Of a stretch of 36,900 nt of DNA, positions 28,286 through 36,639 are shown one piece after another. This stretch comes from Bacteroidaceae bacterium (GTDB lineage Bacteria; Bacteroidota; Bacteroidia; Bacteroidales; Bacteroidaceae), in NCBI GenBank assembly GCA_017507105.1, contig JAFWBM010000008.1, forward strand, positions 1 to 36,900, given 5' to 3'. The position numbers were made by a program, and so were the translations under genes. Under the pieces are notes generated by a model. The model worked only from the letters and a program-made list of their open reading frames with translations. It was not told where the DNA came from and made no database searches. Position 1 is the first letter of the stretch. The number at the start of each line of letters is the position of its first letter.

Positions 28286-30757
28286 ATGGAAAACAACAAC
28301 ACATTAGACAAATTCAACCGTCAGGTCGAAGAGGATTTCAACATAAAAGATTTCCTGTTTTTATGCTTGACTAAATGGGCATGGTTTGTAACCTCATTAG
28401 TAGTGTGTATAGGAATTGCTGTATACATAACACTCACAACTCATCCCACCTACAACAGATATGCCGAGATTGTCATCAAGAGTGGACAGCAGGGCAACAT
28501 AGGTGCACAGCTCGAAGAGTTCAGTTTAGGCGATTTCCGAGGAAACACCGACGTAAACAACGAAATTCACGCCATACAGTCACCCTCAAATATCTACGAG
28601 GTTGTTCGTCGCTTGAATCTGGATATGAACTATAGCCTTAAGTCAACCTTATATAATAAGGTATTGTATGGTAGCAACCAGCCCATAAAGGCCACAATAT
28701 GCGGTATACCCGAGAATGCCTATGCATCATTCACAATAGACCTCAACCCCGATGGTACATATAAAGTATACGATTTCATATTCGCCAATGCCGGCATAAA
28801 GAACGAATATGAAGATGTTGAGGTTGACGGACGCCTTGCAATAACAGCAGAGCCCGGCAAAGCCGTATCCGACACCATAGACACCCCCATAGGCAAGATA
28901 CACATCATGCCCATGCCCCACTACACAAGTGCCGAAGAGCCCATGACCATCTACGTACAGCGCAATGGCATGCACAGCTCCACAGCCAAGTACATAGCAG
29001 CCCTCTCTTTCACACTCAAAGACAAGAAGGCCGATGTAGTAAACATCTCCATTAACGACAACTCTACCGAGCGTGCACGCGATGTGCTAAACGCGGTTAT
29101 CGACGTATATAACGAGCGTTGGGTTGCCGACAAGAACCAGATTGCAACAAGTACTTCATCATTCATCAATGCCCGTTTGGTCGAGATATCAAAAGAGCTT
29201 GAGAATGCCGACAGCATCATATCTACCTTCAAGAGTCAGAACATGCTTCCCGACATGCAGGCAACCACCTCTATGTACATGGAGAAGAGCCAGCGCATCA
29301 ACGAACAGAAGATAACTCTTAACAACGAGCTAGCCATAGCCAAGTACATTTTGGACTATCTGAGAGACCCCTCAACTATCAATCAGATAATGCCCGCCGT
29401 ACAGATAAACAACTCAAGCGTATCTGCACAGATTACCGAGTACAACCGCACAATGTTGCAGCGCAACAATCTTATTTCGAACAGTAGTAGTGAGAACCCA
29501 CTTGTAAAGGAGCTCGACCACACACTGAGCCTAATGCGCGCCGCAATCATCGCATCAATCAACAACCAGATAAATACAATAAACACCCAATTGGCAATAT
29601 TGGGTAAGGAGGAGTCACAGACAACAGAGCGCATAACACAGAACCCACAACAGGCGAAGTTCCTTACATCAGAGGGACGTAACCAAGGTGTCAAGGAGCA
29701 GTTGTATCTCTTCTTGCTCGAGAAACGCGAAGAGAATGAGCTCTCAAAGGCCTTCACAGCCTACAACACACGACTCATCACACCTCCCACAGGCAGTCTT
29801 TCGCCCATTGCACCTCAGAAAGCCAAGATAATGCTCATAGCAATAGCATTGGGACTTATGTTGCCTGCAGGTATTCTTCTTATGATTCAGTTCATGGACA
29901 CCAAGGTACGCTCACGCAAGGATCTTGAGGGAGTTATTCCATCACTCATTGGCGAAATACCTCTCTCTTATGGCAAGGAGAACAGAATGCCTTGGAGCAA
30001 GCCCGTCGAGAAACACGATATTGTAGTAAAGCATGGCAGCCGCAACATCATCAACGAGGCCTTCCGTTCACTTCGCACCAATATCGAGTTCATGACAGCC
30101 GACAAGGGTAAGAATGTAATCATCACCACATCATTCAATCCCGGTTCAGGTAAGTCATTCCTCACCTTCAACACCGGAGCATCACTCGCACTCAAAGGCA
30201 AGAAAGTACTACTCATCGACGGTGACATGCGCCACTGTTCACAGAGCAAGTACTTCAACAGTCCCAAGACCGGTATGAGCAACTACCTTGCAGGCCTTAT
30301 AGACAGCGTCGAGCCCTACATCGTAGAGCACCAACAGTTCAAGAACCTCTACGGTCTGCCCGTAGGTACAATCCCCCCCAACCCCACCGAGTTGCTTAGC
30401 GAGGAGCGTTTCGGCACCCTCATAGCCAATCTGCGCAGCAAGTTCGACTACATCTTCATCGACTGTCCTCCTATTGACATAGTAGCCGATACCAGCATCA
30501 TCGAGAAACACTCCGACTACACCATCTTCGTAGTTCGCAGTGGTCTCCTCGAGCGCAGCATGGTACCCGAGATAAACATCATCTACAACGAGCAGCGTTT
30601 CAAGAACATGAGCATTATCCTCAATGCTCTCGAGAGCGACTCAAGCCGCTATGGTTATCGCAACGGTTACCGTTACGGATACAGATATGGTTATCGCTAC
30701 GGCTACCACAATGGTGGTTACTACAATAACGAAGACAACGATAAGAAAGATAAGTAA
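28286..30757 (+). CDS. Wzc-like chain-length regulator and tyrosine autokinase
   Basis: The 823-residue inner-membrane protein has a Wzz domain with a first membrane helix at about 32-52, a long periplasmic coiled-coil region (about 270-500), a second helix at about 513-533 after the conserved PxxP-type SLSPIAPQK, and a cytoplasmic BY-kinase. The kinase has Walker A NPGSGKS at about 618-626, Walker A' LLIDGDMR near 642 and Walker B YIFIDCPP near 722. The tail from about 787 has 11 tyrosines in RYGY/RNGY repeats, the expected autophosphorylation cluster. It controls polymer length and export with the Wza-like partner. The cognate phosphatase is not in the window. Confidence 0.92.
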   Translation: MENNNTLDKFNRQVEEDFNIKDFLFLCLTKWAWFVTSLVVCIGIAVYITLTTHPTYNRYAEIVIKSGQQGNIGAQLEEFSLGDFRGNTDVNNEIHAIQSPSNIYEVVRRLNLDMNYSLKSTLYNKVLYGSNQPIKATICGIPENAYASFTIDLNPDGTYKVYDFIFANAGIKNEYEDVEVDGRLAITAEPGKAVSDTIDTPIGKIHIMPMPHYTSAEEPMTIYVQRNGMHSSTAKYIAALSFTLKDKKADVVNISINDNSTERARDVLNAVIDVYNERWVADKNQIATSTSSFINARLVEISKELENADSIISTFKSQNMLPDMQATTSMYMEKSQRINEQKITLNNELAIAKYILDYLRDPSTINQIMPAVQINNSSVSAQITEYNRTMLQRNNLISNSSSENPLVKELDHTLSLMRAAIIASINNQINTINTQLAILGKEESQTTERITQNPQQAKFLTSEGRNQGVKEQLYLFLLEKREENELSKAFTAYNTRLITPPTGSLSPIAPQKAKIMLIAIALGLMLPAGILLMIQFMDTKVRSRKDLEGVIPSLIGEIPLSYGKENRMPWSKPVEKHDIVVKHGSRNIINEAFRSLRTNIEFMTADKGKNVIITTSFNPGSGKSFLTFNTGASLALKGKKVLLIDGDMRHCSQSKYFNSPKTGMSNYLAGLIDSVEPYIVEHQQFKNLYGLPVGTIPPNPTELLSEERFGTLIANLRSKFDYIFIDCPPIDIVADTSIIEKHSDYTIFVVRSGLLERSMVPEINIIYNEQRFKNMSIILNALESDSSRYGYRNGYRYGYRYGYRYGYHNGGYYNNEDNDKKDK

Positions 30758-30760
30758 GTC

Positions 30761-31648
30761 ATGAAAGGAATAGTATTGGCGGGTGGAGCAGGCACCCGCC
30801 TATACCCCATAACAAAAGGTATCAGCAAGCAGTTGCTGCCGATATATGACAAGCCGATGGTCTACTACCCCATTTCGGTTCTCATGTTGGCAGGCATACG
30901 CGAGATACTTATCATATCAACCCCGCAAGACCTGCCGGGATTCCGCCGCCTGCTAGGTGACGGCAGCGACTACGGAGTACATTTTGAATATGCCGAGCAG
31001 CCATCGCCCGACGGTCTCGCACAAGCCTTCATAATAGGCGAAGAATTCATTGGCAACGATGCAGCCTGTCTGGTTCTTGGCGACAACATCTTCTACGGTG
31101 CCGGGTTCACCGCAATGCTAAGAGAAGCCGTCCGCACTGCCGAGCAAGAGAGCAAAGCCACCGTATTCGGATATCGTGTAGACGATCCCGAGCGATACGG
31201 AGTAGCCGAGTTTGATGCATCGGGCAACTGCCTATCGATAGAAGAGAAGCCACTGCATCCAAAGAGCAACTATGCCGTTGTAGGTCTCTACTTCTACCCC
31301 AACAAAGTGGTAGAGGTAGCAAAAGATATAAAGCCATCGGCACGTGGCGAGCTCGAGATAACAACCGTCAACCAACGCTTCCTCGAATCGGGAGAACTTA
31401 AGGTACAAACCCTTGGACGCGGGTTCGCATGGCTTGATACCGGCACACACGACTCACTGAGCGAGGCATCCACCTTTGTCGAAGTCATAGAGAAACGACA
31501 AGGACTCAAGATAGCCTGCCTCGAAGGTATAGCCTACAGTCGCGGCTGGATTGACGACGAGAAACTACGCAGCCTGGCCAAGCCTATGGAAAAGAACCAA
31601 TACGGTCAGTACCTGCTTAAACTTATTGAAGACTCCAAGAAGAGATAA
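30761..31648 (+). CDS. rfbA: Glucose-1-phosphate thymidylyltransferase
   Basis: The 295-residue enzyme makes dTDP-glucose from dTTP and glucose 1-phosphate, the first step to dTDP-L-rhamnose. It has the nucleotide loop [48 protein letters not shown] and the sugar-binding [19 protein letters not shown]. The length is typical. The ATG is 3 bases after the Wzc-like stop, and its stop overlaps the rfbC start by one base (TAATG). Confidence 0.96.
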   Translation: MKGIVLAGGAGTRLYPITKGISKQLLPIYDKPMVYYPISVLMLAGIREILIISTPQDLPGFRRLLGDGSDYGVHFEYAEQPSPDGLAQAFIIGEEFIGNDAACLVLGDNIFYGAGFTAMLREAVRTAEQESKATVFGYRVDDPERYGVAEFDASGNCLSIEEKPLHPKSNYAVVGLYFYPNKVVEVAKDIKPSARGELEITTVNQRFLESGELKVQTLGRGFAWLDTGTHDSLSEASTFVEVIEKRQGLKIACLEGIAYSRGWIDDEKLRSLAKPMEKNQYGQYLLKLIEDSKKR

Positions 31649-32226
31649 TGGAAATAATAAAGACCGACATAGAAGACATTGTAATAGTAGAGCCACGCAT
31701 CTTCAGCGACGAGCGCGGTTACTTCTTCGAATCATTCTCCCTACAACAATTCTGCAGCGCAGTGCGTCAGATAGAGTTTGTACAAGATAATGAATCGAAG
31801 TCTTCATACGGTGTCATTCGCGGTCTGCACTACCAGAAAGGCAAATATGCCCAAAGCAAGCTGGTGCGCGTCGTAAAAGGCGCAGTGCTTGATGTCGCTG
31901 TAGACATACGCATAGGCTCTCCCACCTTCGGCAAGCATGTAGCAGTCGAACTCAGCGAGCATAATAAACGCCAGCTTTTCATTCCTCGCGGTTTCGCGCA
32001 TGGATTCTCGGTGCTCACTCCCGAAGTAATCTTCCAATATAAATGCGACAATTACTACAGCCGCGACAACGAAGGTGCAATAGCATGGGACGACCCAGAA
32101 TTGGCAATAGATTGGCGCATACCCACCTCCGAGGCAATCCTCTCGGCCAAGGATCGTTGCAACAAAACACTTGCTGACACCGACGAGAGCCATCTGTTCA
32201 ACTATAACCAAAACCTCTACGAATGA
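31648..32226 (+). CDS. rfbC: dTDP-4-dehydrorhamnose 3,5-epimerase
   Basis: The 192-residue cupin enzyme epimerises C3 and C5 of dTDP-4-keto-6-deoxyglucose. Motifs include DERGYFFESFS, the catalytic histidine in GVIRGLHYQ, PRGFAHGFSVL and YSRDNEGAIAWDDPEL. It overlaps rfbA by one base and rfbD by four (ATGA). Confidence 0.96.
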   Translation: MEIIKTDIEDIVIVEPRIFSDERGYFFESFSLQQFCSAVRQIEFVQDNESKSSYGVIRGLHYQKGKYAQSKLVRVVKGAVLDVAVDIRIGSPTFGKHVAVELSEHNKRQLFIPRGFAHGFSVLTPEVIFQYKCDNYYSRDNEGAIAWDDPELAIDWRIPTSEAILSAKDRCNKTLADTDESHLFNYNQNLYE

Positions 32227-33101
32227 AAAGAATACTGGTAACAGGTGCAAACGGACAGCTAGGCAACGAGATGCAGCGGTTAGGCGCACTCTCGCCCAAC
32301 ACATGGCACTATACCGATGTTGCAGAGTTGGATATCACCAACCCCACATCCGTAGAGCAATTTATAGCCGACAACAATATTGATGTAATAGTAAACTGCG
32401 CCGCATACACCAATGTCGATAAAGCCGAAAGCGAAGAGAGCCTTGCACAACTCATAAACAGCACAGCAGTAGGTCACCTTGCACAATCGGCACAACGTCA
32501 TGGCGCAACCCTCATACACATATCAACCGATTACGTTTTCGGTCTCGATGGCAACACCCCCCGTACCGAGGATATGCCCTTGAACCCTTTGGGTGCCTAC
32601 GGACGCACCAAGCTCCAAGGCGAGGAGTCCATAGCCAGTAGTGGCTGTAAAGCCATAATAATACGAACCTCGTGGCTCTATAGCGAGTTCGGGCACAACT
32701 TCGTAAAGACCATGTTACGCCTCACCGCCGAAAAAGATAGCATAAAGGTAGTGTTCGATCAGGTAGGCAGCCCCACCTATGCAGCCGACTTGGCACTCAC
32801 CATCTTCTCAATAATAGAAGGCGACCTCTATGCCGGTAACGAAGGAACATATCACTTCAGCGACGAAGGCGTATGCTCGTGGTACGATTTAGCAGTCGAG
32901 ACAGCACGCATGGCAGGCCACACCAAGTGCAACATCATCCCATGCCACAGCCACGAATACCCCACCACCGTAACCCGTCCACCCTACTCGGTACTCGATA
33001 AAAGCAAGATAAAGAGCACCTTCGGAGTGGAGATACCACATTGGCGCGAGTCCCTTGCCTACTGCATAAAAAGAATAGCAATGGCAAGCCAACGTCAATA
33101 A
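32223..33101 (+). CDS. rfbD: dTDP-4-dehydrorhamnose reductase
   Basis: The 292-residue short-chain reductase makes dTDP-L-rhamnose, the last step. The Rossmann motif is VTGANGQLGNEM, followed by NCAAYTNVDKAE, HISTDYVFGLDG and the catalytic YGRTK. The length is normal. It overlaps rfbC by ATGA. With rfbA, rfbC and the distant rfbB the pathway is complete, so rhamnose is a likely sugar of this polymer. Confidence 0.96.
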   Translation: MKRILVTGANGQLGNEMQRLGALSPNTWHYTDVAELDITNPTSVEQFIADNNIDVIVNCAAYTNVDKAESEESLAQLINSTAVGHLAQSAQRHGATLIHISTDYVFGLDGNTPRTEDMPLNPLGAYGRTKLQGEESIASSGCKAIIIRTSWLYSEFGHNFVKTMLRLTAEKDSIKVVFDQVGSPTYAADLALTIFSIIEGDLYAGNEGTYHFSDEGVCSWYDLAVETARMAGHTKCNIIPCHSHEYPTTVTRPPYSVLDKSKIKSTFGVEIPHWRESLAYCIKRIAMASQRQ

Positions 33102-33129
33102 AAAGTAACAAAGTAAAAGAACAGAAACA

Positions 33130-34368
33130 ATGAAAATAGCAATAGCCGGAACCGGATATGTAGGACTAAGCATCGCAACACTACTTGCCCAGCACAACGA
33201 AGTAGTGGCAGTAGATATCATTCCTGAAAAGGTCGATATGATAAACCGTCGTCAGTCGCCCATACAGGACGATTATATAGAACAATACTTCGCCCAGAGA
33301 GAGCTGAATCTGACAGCCACACTCGACGCCACATCCGCCTATAGCGATGCCGACTTCGTTGTCATAGCCGCCCCCACCAACTACGACAGTGCAAAGAACT
33401 TCTTTGACACCTCGGCAGTAGAGTCAGTCATCAAACAAGTAAAAGAGTGTAACCCCAACGCCATCATGGTCATCAAGAGTACCATTCCCGTAGGGTTCAC
33501 CCAGAGTGCGAGCCATAAGCTACAGACCAACAATCTGCTATTCTCGCCCGAGTTTCTGCGCGAGAGCAAAGCCCTCTACGACAACCTCTACCCCAGCCGC
33601 ATCATCGTAGGTCGTCCTGCCGAAAACGAGCGCCTTGTAGAGGCTGCCGCAACATTTGCCGCCCTGCTGCAGCAAGGCGCCATAAAGGAGAATATAGAGA
33701 CCCTCTTCATGGGCACCACCGAGGCCGAAGCCGTAAAGCTCTTCGCGAACACCTATCTGGCACTGCGCGTAAGCTACTTCAACGAGCTCGACACCTATGC
33801 CGAGATGAAAGGCCTCGACTCAGCAGCCATCATACGTGGTGTAGGCCTCGACCCCCGTATCGGCGACCACTACAACAACCCCTCATTCGGTTATGGCGGC
33901 TATTGCCTGCCCAAGGACACCAAGCAATTGCTTGCCAACTACCAGGATGTGCCCCAAAACATGATGAGCGCCATTGTAGAGAGCAACCGCACACGTAAAG
34001 ACTTCATAGCCGACCAAGTGCTGCACAAGGCTGGCTACTACGACTACTACAGCAAAGGCGATTTCAACTCAGGCGAAGAGCGACAATGTGTCGTAGGCGT
34101 CTTCCGACTCACCATGAAGAGCAACAGCGACAACTTCCGTCAATCCTCAATACAAGGAGTGATGAAACGCATAAAGGCCAAGGGAGCCGAAGTAATAATC
34201 TACGAACCCACCCTCGAGGATGGCAGTACCTTCTTTGGCAGTCGTGTAGTCAACAACCTCGACGATTTCAAGCGCAAGTCACAAGCAATAATAGCCAACC
34301 GCTACGACAGTTGCCTCGACGATGTACAAGAGAAAGTATACACCCGCGATATCTTCCATTGCGACTGA
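33130..34368 (+). CDS. ugd: UDP-glucose 6-dehydrogenase
   Basis: The 412-residue NAD enzyme oxidises UDP-glucose to UDP-glucuronate. It has the N-terminal [35 protein letters not shown], and the catalytic cysteine in [14 protein letters not shown] (usually GFGGSCFPKD). The length resembles the short E. coli type Ugd (388 residues). A UDP-N-acetylmannosamine or other nucleotide-sugar dehydrogenase of the same family is possible, but SPEFLRE and the length favour Ugd. It starts 28 bases after rfbD. The product suggests uronic acid in the polymer. Confidence 0.88.
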   Translation: MKIAIAGTGYVGLSIATLLAQHNEVVAVDIIPEKVDMINRRQSPIQDDYIEQYFAQRELNLTATLDATSAYSDADFVVIAAPTNYDSAKNFFDTSAVESVIKQVKECNPNAIMVIKSTIPVGFTQSASHKLQTNNLLFSPEFLRESKALYDNLYPSRIIVGRPAENERLVEAAATFAALLQQGAIKENIETLFMGTTEAEAVKLFANTYLALRVSYFNELDTYAEMKGLDSAAIIRGVGLDPRIGDHYNNPSFGYGGYCLPKDTKQLLANYQDVPQNMMSAIVESNRTRKDFIADQVLHKAGYYDYYSKGDFNSGEERQCVVGVFRLTMKSNSDNFRQSSIQGVMKRIKAKGAEVIIYEPTLEDGSTFFGSRVVNNLDDFKRKSQAIIANRYDSCLDDVQEKVYTRDIFHCD

Positions 34369-34403
34369 TTGGCAAAAAAACATTAAGAAAACAATATAAC
34401 ACC

Positions 34404-35540
34404 ATGAAAAAGAAAGTATTTGTATCAGGATGCTACGACATGCTCCACTCGGGTCATGTAGCCTTCTTCAAGGAAGCATCCACACATGGCGACCTTTATG
34501 TAGGTATCGGTTCCGATGCAACCATCCGCGAACTGAAAGACCGCAAGACCATCAACACCGAGCGCGAACGTCTCTATATGGTAAAGGCCATACGCTACGT
34601 CACCGACGCCTTCGTCAACAGCGGTAGCGGAATTCTAGATTTTGCCGAGGATGTAAAGCGCCTTAAACCCGATATTTTCTTTGTCAACAGCGACGGTTAC
34701 ACCCCCGGTAAAAAACGTTTCTGCGAAGAGAACGGCATAGAGCTCGTTGTCAGCACCCGTATCCCCGAGGCAGGACTCCCCACACGCTCCACAACAGCAC
34801 TGCGTCAGGAGTGTAACATCCCCTACCGTCTAGACCTTGCAGGCGGCTGGCTCGATCAACCCTACGTCAGCAAACATTGTGCCGGTCCCGTACTCACCAT
34901 AAGCATCGAGCCCGACTACAATTTCAACAACCGAGGCGGTATGAGTACCTCATCACGCAAGGCAGCCATCGAGATGTGGCATGTAGACATCCCCGAGGGC
35001 GACCGCGAGACACTTGCCAAAATGGTGTTCCGCTACGAGAACCCTCCCGGAAGCCCCTATGTAAGCGGTTCACAAGATGCAATAGGTATAGTAATGCCCG
35101 GCCTCAACCGTCTCAACTACGATGGCGACTACTGGCCGGCCAACATAGAGAGTGTTAAGGATGCCGACGTACTCGATTTCATTGAGAAGAACATATGGCT
35201 CATTCCCCTTGCACCTCGCGACGGAAAGTACGACGTATTGGCCAACACCGATATAACCCCCGAAAAGGCAGGCGAACTGAGTCGTGCAGCCGATGCATGC
35301 TGGAACGCAATAATAAACAAAGACATCGAAGCATGGGGCAAGGCATGTACCGATTCATTCAACGCCCAAATAGCCATGTTCCCCAACATGATATCGCCCC
35401 ACGTAAAGCTTGCCATCGACGAATACAAAGACCAAGTCAAAGGCTACAAGATAACCGGAGCCGGCGGTGGCGGATACCTTGTACTCATTAACGACAAGCC
35501 CATAGAGCGCGCAATACAGATAAGAATACGCCGCAACTAA
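34404..35540 (+). CDS. Nucleotidyltransferase-GHMP kinase fusion protein
   Basis: From the ATG at 34404 (MKKKVFVSGCYDM) the protein has 378 residues. Residues 1-137 are a cytidylyltransferase-like domain: SGCYDMLHSGH with the HxGH motif at 15-18, GIGSDATIRELKDR, and TRSTTALR at 127-134. Residues 141-378 look like a GHMP sugar kinase: YRLDLAGGWLDQP (141-153), GGMSTSSRKAAIE (178-190), SGSQDAIGIVMPGLN (221-235) and the C-terminal GAGGGGY (352-358). The kinase part is short: only about 30 residues separate its first two motifs. It may phosphorylate a sugar and activate it to a nucleotide sugar, as the unrelated fusions HldE and Fkp do. The substrate is unknown; heptose and fucose are the obvious guesses. 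Confidence 0.75.
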   Translation: MKKKVFVSGCYDMLHSGHVAFFKEASTHGDLYVGIGSDATIRELKDRKTINTERERLYMVKAIRYVTDAFVNSGSGILDFAEDVKRLKPDIFFVNSDGYTPGKKRFCEENGIELVVSTRIPEAGLPTRSTTALRQECNIPYRLDLAGGWLDQPYVSKHCAGPVLTISIEPDYNFNNRGGMSTSSRKAAIEMWHVDIPEGDRETLAKMVFRYENPPGSPYVSGSQDAIGIVMPGLNRLNYDGDYWPANIESVKDADVLDFIEKNIWLIPLAPRDGKYDVLANTDITPEKAGELSRAADACWNAIINKDIEAWGKACTDSFNAQIAMFPNMISPHVKLAIDEYKDQVKGYKITGAGGGGYLVLINDKPIERAIQIRIRRN

Positions 35541-35570
35541 AAAAGACACCCGGGCCAAAAGCATCCCCAA

Positions 35571-35621
35571 TAGGGAGGGAACTCAAATTACCTCCCCTAT
35601 CGGGGGAGGCCGGGAGAGGGC
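35571..35621 (+). repeat. G/C-rich hairpin repeat, copy A
   Basis: The core is CCTCCCC (35591-35597) and GGGGAGG (35603-35609), followed by CCGGGAGAGGGC. Nearly the same order of blocks returns at 36590-36620. Just upstream, ATAGGGAGG (35570-35578) can pair with the CCTCCCCTAT arm, so two exclusive folds are possible. It lies 50 bases after the fusion gene. Confidence 0.75.
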
Positions 35622-35655
35622 CAAATGTGGAGGCCCCATAAACAAAACCCACCTC

Positions 35656-35695
35656 CCGATTGTTCAAGTAAAAAGAACACCATTAAAACAATCGG
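35656..35695 (+). promoter_or_regulatory. 9-bp hairpin just before the first small gene
   Basis: CCGATTGTT (35656-35664) and AACAATCGG (35687-35695) are exact reverse complements around a 22-base loop. The hairpin ends six bases before the ATG at 35702 and could limit ribosome access. There is no T-run for termination. Confidence 0.4.
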
Positions 35696-35701
35696 CCCAA
35701 G

Positions 35702-35959
35702 ATGGGAAACACCTACCAAACACAGTTGCTCACCTTCAACGAGCAGACAATAAGAGAGATATATCTCTACGCACTAAAATTCACCGACAACAGTGAGGCA
35801 GCCCTAAGGCTCACCGAGTGTAGCCTGCCCTATATTGTCGACTACTACAACATAACAGACGGGATAATACGTTCGCAACTAAGACAACACGCCAAGCAAG
35901 TCGTGTGGACTCTCTTTCTTAGAACAAATGACTCATATCTATTCGGCACACACGTATAA
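35702..35959 (+). CDS. Small protein resembling sigma-factor region 2 (first copy)
   Basis: The 85-residue protein is not recognised with certainty. Residues 14-34 (EQTIREIYLYALKFTDN, then SEAA) align with residues 18-38 of the second small protein at 36065, with 6 identities and about 8 conservative changes in 21 positions. Both recall the start of sigma-70 region 2 of ECF sigma factors, where a helix with an L-F/Y-x-x-A-x-x-L-T-G-N pattern leads to the core-binding segment. There is no region 4 and no helix-turn-helix. The start codon follows a 9-bp hairpin. It might be a decayed or repurposed sigma fragment, or a protein unrelated to sigma factors. Confidence 0.55.
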   Translation: MGNTYQTQLLTFNEQTIREIYLYALKFTDNSEAALRLTECSLPYIVDYYNITDGIIRSQLRQHAKQVVWTLFLRTNDSYLFGTHV

Positions 35960-36064
35960 CTCCCAAAAACATTAATAAAAGTTAAATAAACATACCAAAT
36001 CCTTTTAAAGAGCACACCACCCGTTTATATTGTCCCTCTTTTTTAACCAATTAAAATTGACAAT

Positions 36065-36334
36065 ATGAACAAAAGAGAACTCAATCAAAAGGATTTCCGA
36101 GGTATTGAACTATGTGAGGCAACAGTAAAGGACCTATTCAAGATAGCCTATACCCTCACAGGTAACGAACGCACAGCACAAGAGATAATGTTCCTTGCCG
36201 CACTGCGCATCACTGACTACAACGACATTGAAGACCCCGACGAGAGTCTTAAAGCCCGGATAGAAGCCCATACCTACGTAATGGAATTGGTATTGGAGTA
36301 CAAGAAAGAACTAGATGAAAAAAACAAACAATAA
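36065..36334 (+). CDS. Small protein resembling sigma-factor region 2 (second copy)
   Basis: The 89-residue protein has residues 18-48 (ATVKDLFKIAYTLTGNER, then TAQEIMFLAALRI) very like region 2 of ECF sigma factors (usual form: LFRIAYRLTGNREDAEELVQE). A second helix rich in E and K closes the protein. There is no region 4. It is a diverged relative of the product at 35702. The gap between them (35960-36064) is A/T-rich with a T-run at 36039-36044, but no clear promoter box. The following gene overlaps by 20 bases in another frame. A role in transcription is suggested only by the fold resemblance. Confidence 0.6.
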   Translation: MNKRELNQKDFRGIELCEATVKDLFKIAYTLTGNERTAQEIMFLAALRITDYNDIEDPDESLKARIEAHTYVMELVLEYKKELDEKNKQ

Positions 36335-36560
36335 CACCCCATCACAATCATTGGGAGAAGAACTTCTCATCGAGGCATCATCGCTCCTATTCGAGGACAT
36401 CGACAAGATAGCCGATGAGATATCCCCCGAGGAAGCATCCGAGTTCGAGGAACTGCGTCGCACCATAATGGAGTACGGAAAGAAGAATTCCGGAAACTAC
36501 CCCGTCGACAGCGAGTACCCCACACCAATGGCAGCCGAAGGAGAAGAAAACTACCAATAA
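36315..36560 (+). CDS. Small acidic protein, unknown
   Basis: The 81-residue protein overlaps the previous gene by 20 bases. It is strongly acidic, with a probable helix at about 15-56 (LLIEASSLLFEDIDKIADEI, then SPEEASEFEELRRTIMEYG) and a proline-rich tail. There is no signal peptide, membrane segment or known motif. Overlap with a sigma-like gene makes an anti-sigma-type or partner protein conceivable, but nothing in the sequence shows it. The ATG choice is set by the overlap; codon use is like that of the neighbours. Confidence 0.5.
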   Translation: MKKTNNNTPSQSLGEELLIEASSLLFEDIDKIADEISPEEASEFEELRRTIMEYGKKNSGNYPVDSEYPTPMAAEGEENYQ

Positions 36561-36589
36561 AAATCAAATCCCCACACCCCACCAAAGTT

Positions 36590-36620
36590 CCTCCCCTTAG
36601 GGGGAGGCTAGGAAGGGGGC
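36590..36620 (+). repeat. G/C-rich hairpin repeat, copy B
   Basis: CCTCCCC (36590-36596) and GGGGAGG (36601-36607), followed by CTAGGAAGGGGGC. Same orientation and block order as copy A at 35591-35621. It ends 20 bases before the wecB start codon. Confidence 0.75.
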
Positions 36621-36639
36621 GGATTTATTCAAATATCAT

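Noticed and set aside
31804-32304. 166-codon minus-strand frame across rfbC and rfbD
   Set aside because: It is antisense to two strongly conserved enzymes and has no recognisable motif.
34086-34403. Upstream extension of the nucleotidyltransferase-kinase fusion frame
   Set aside because: It lies inside ugd in another frame and its translation is low-complexity and basic. The ATG at 34404 gives the conserved family opening.
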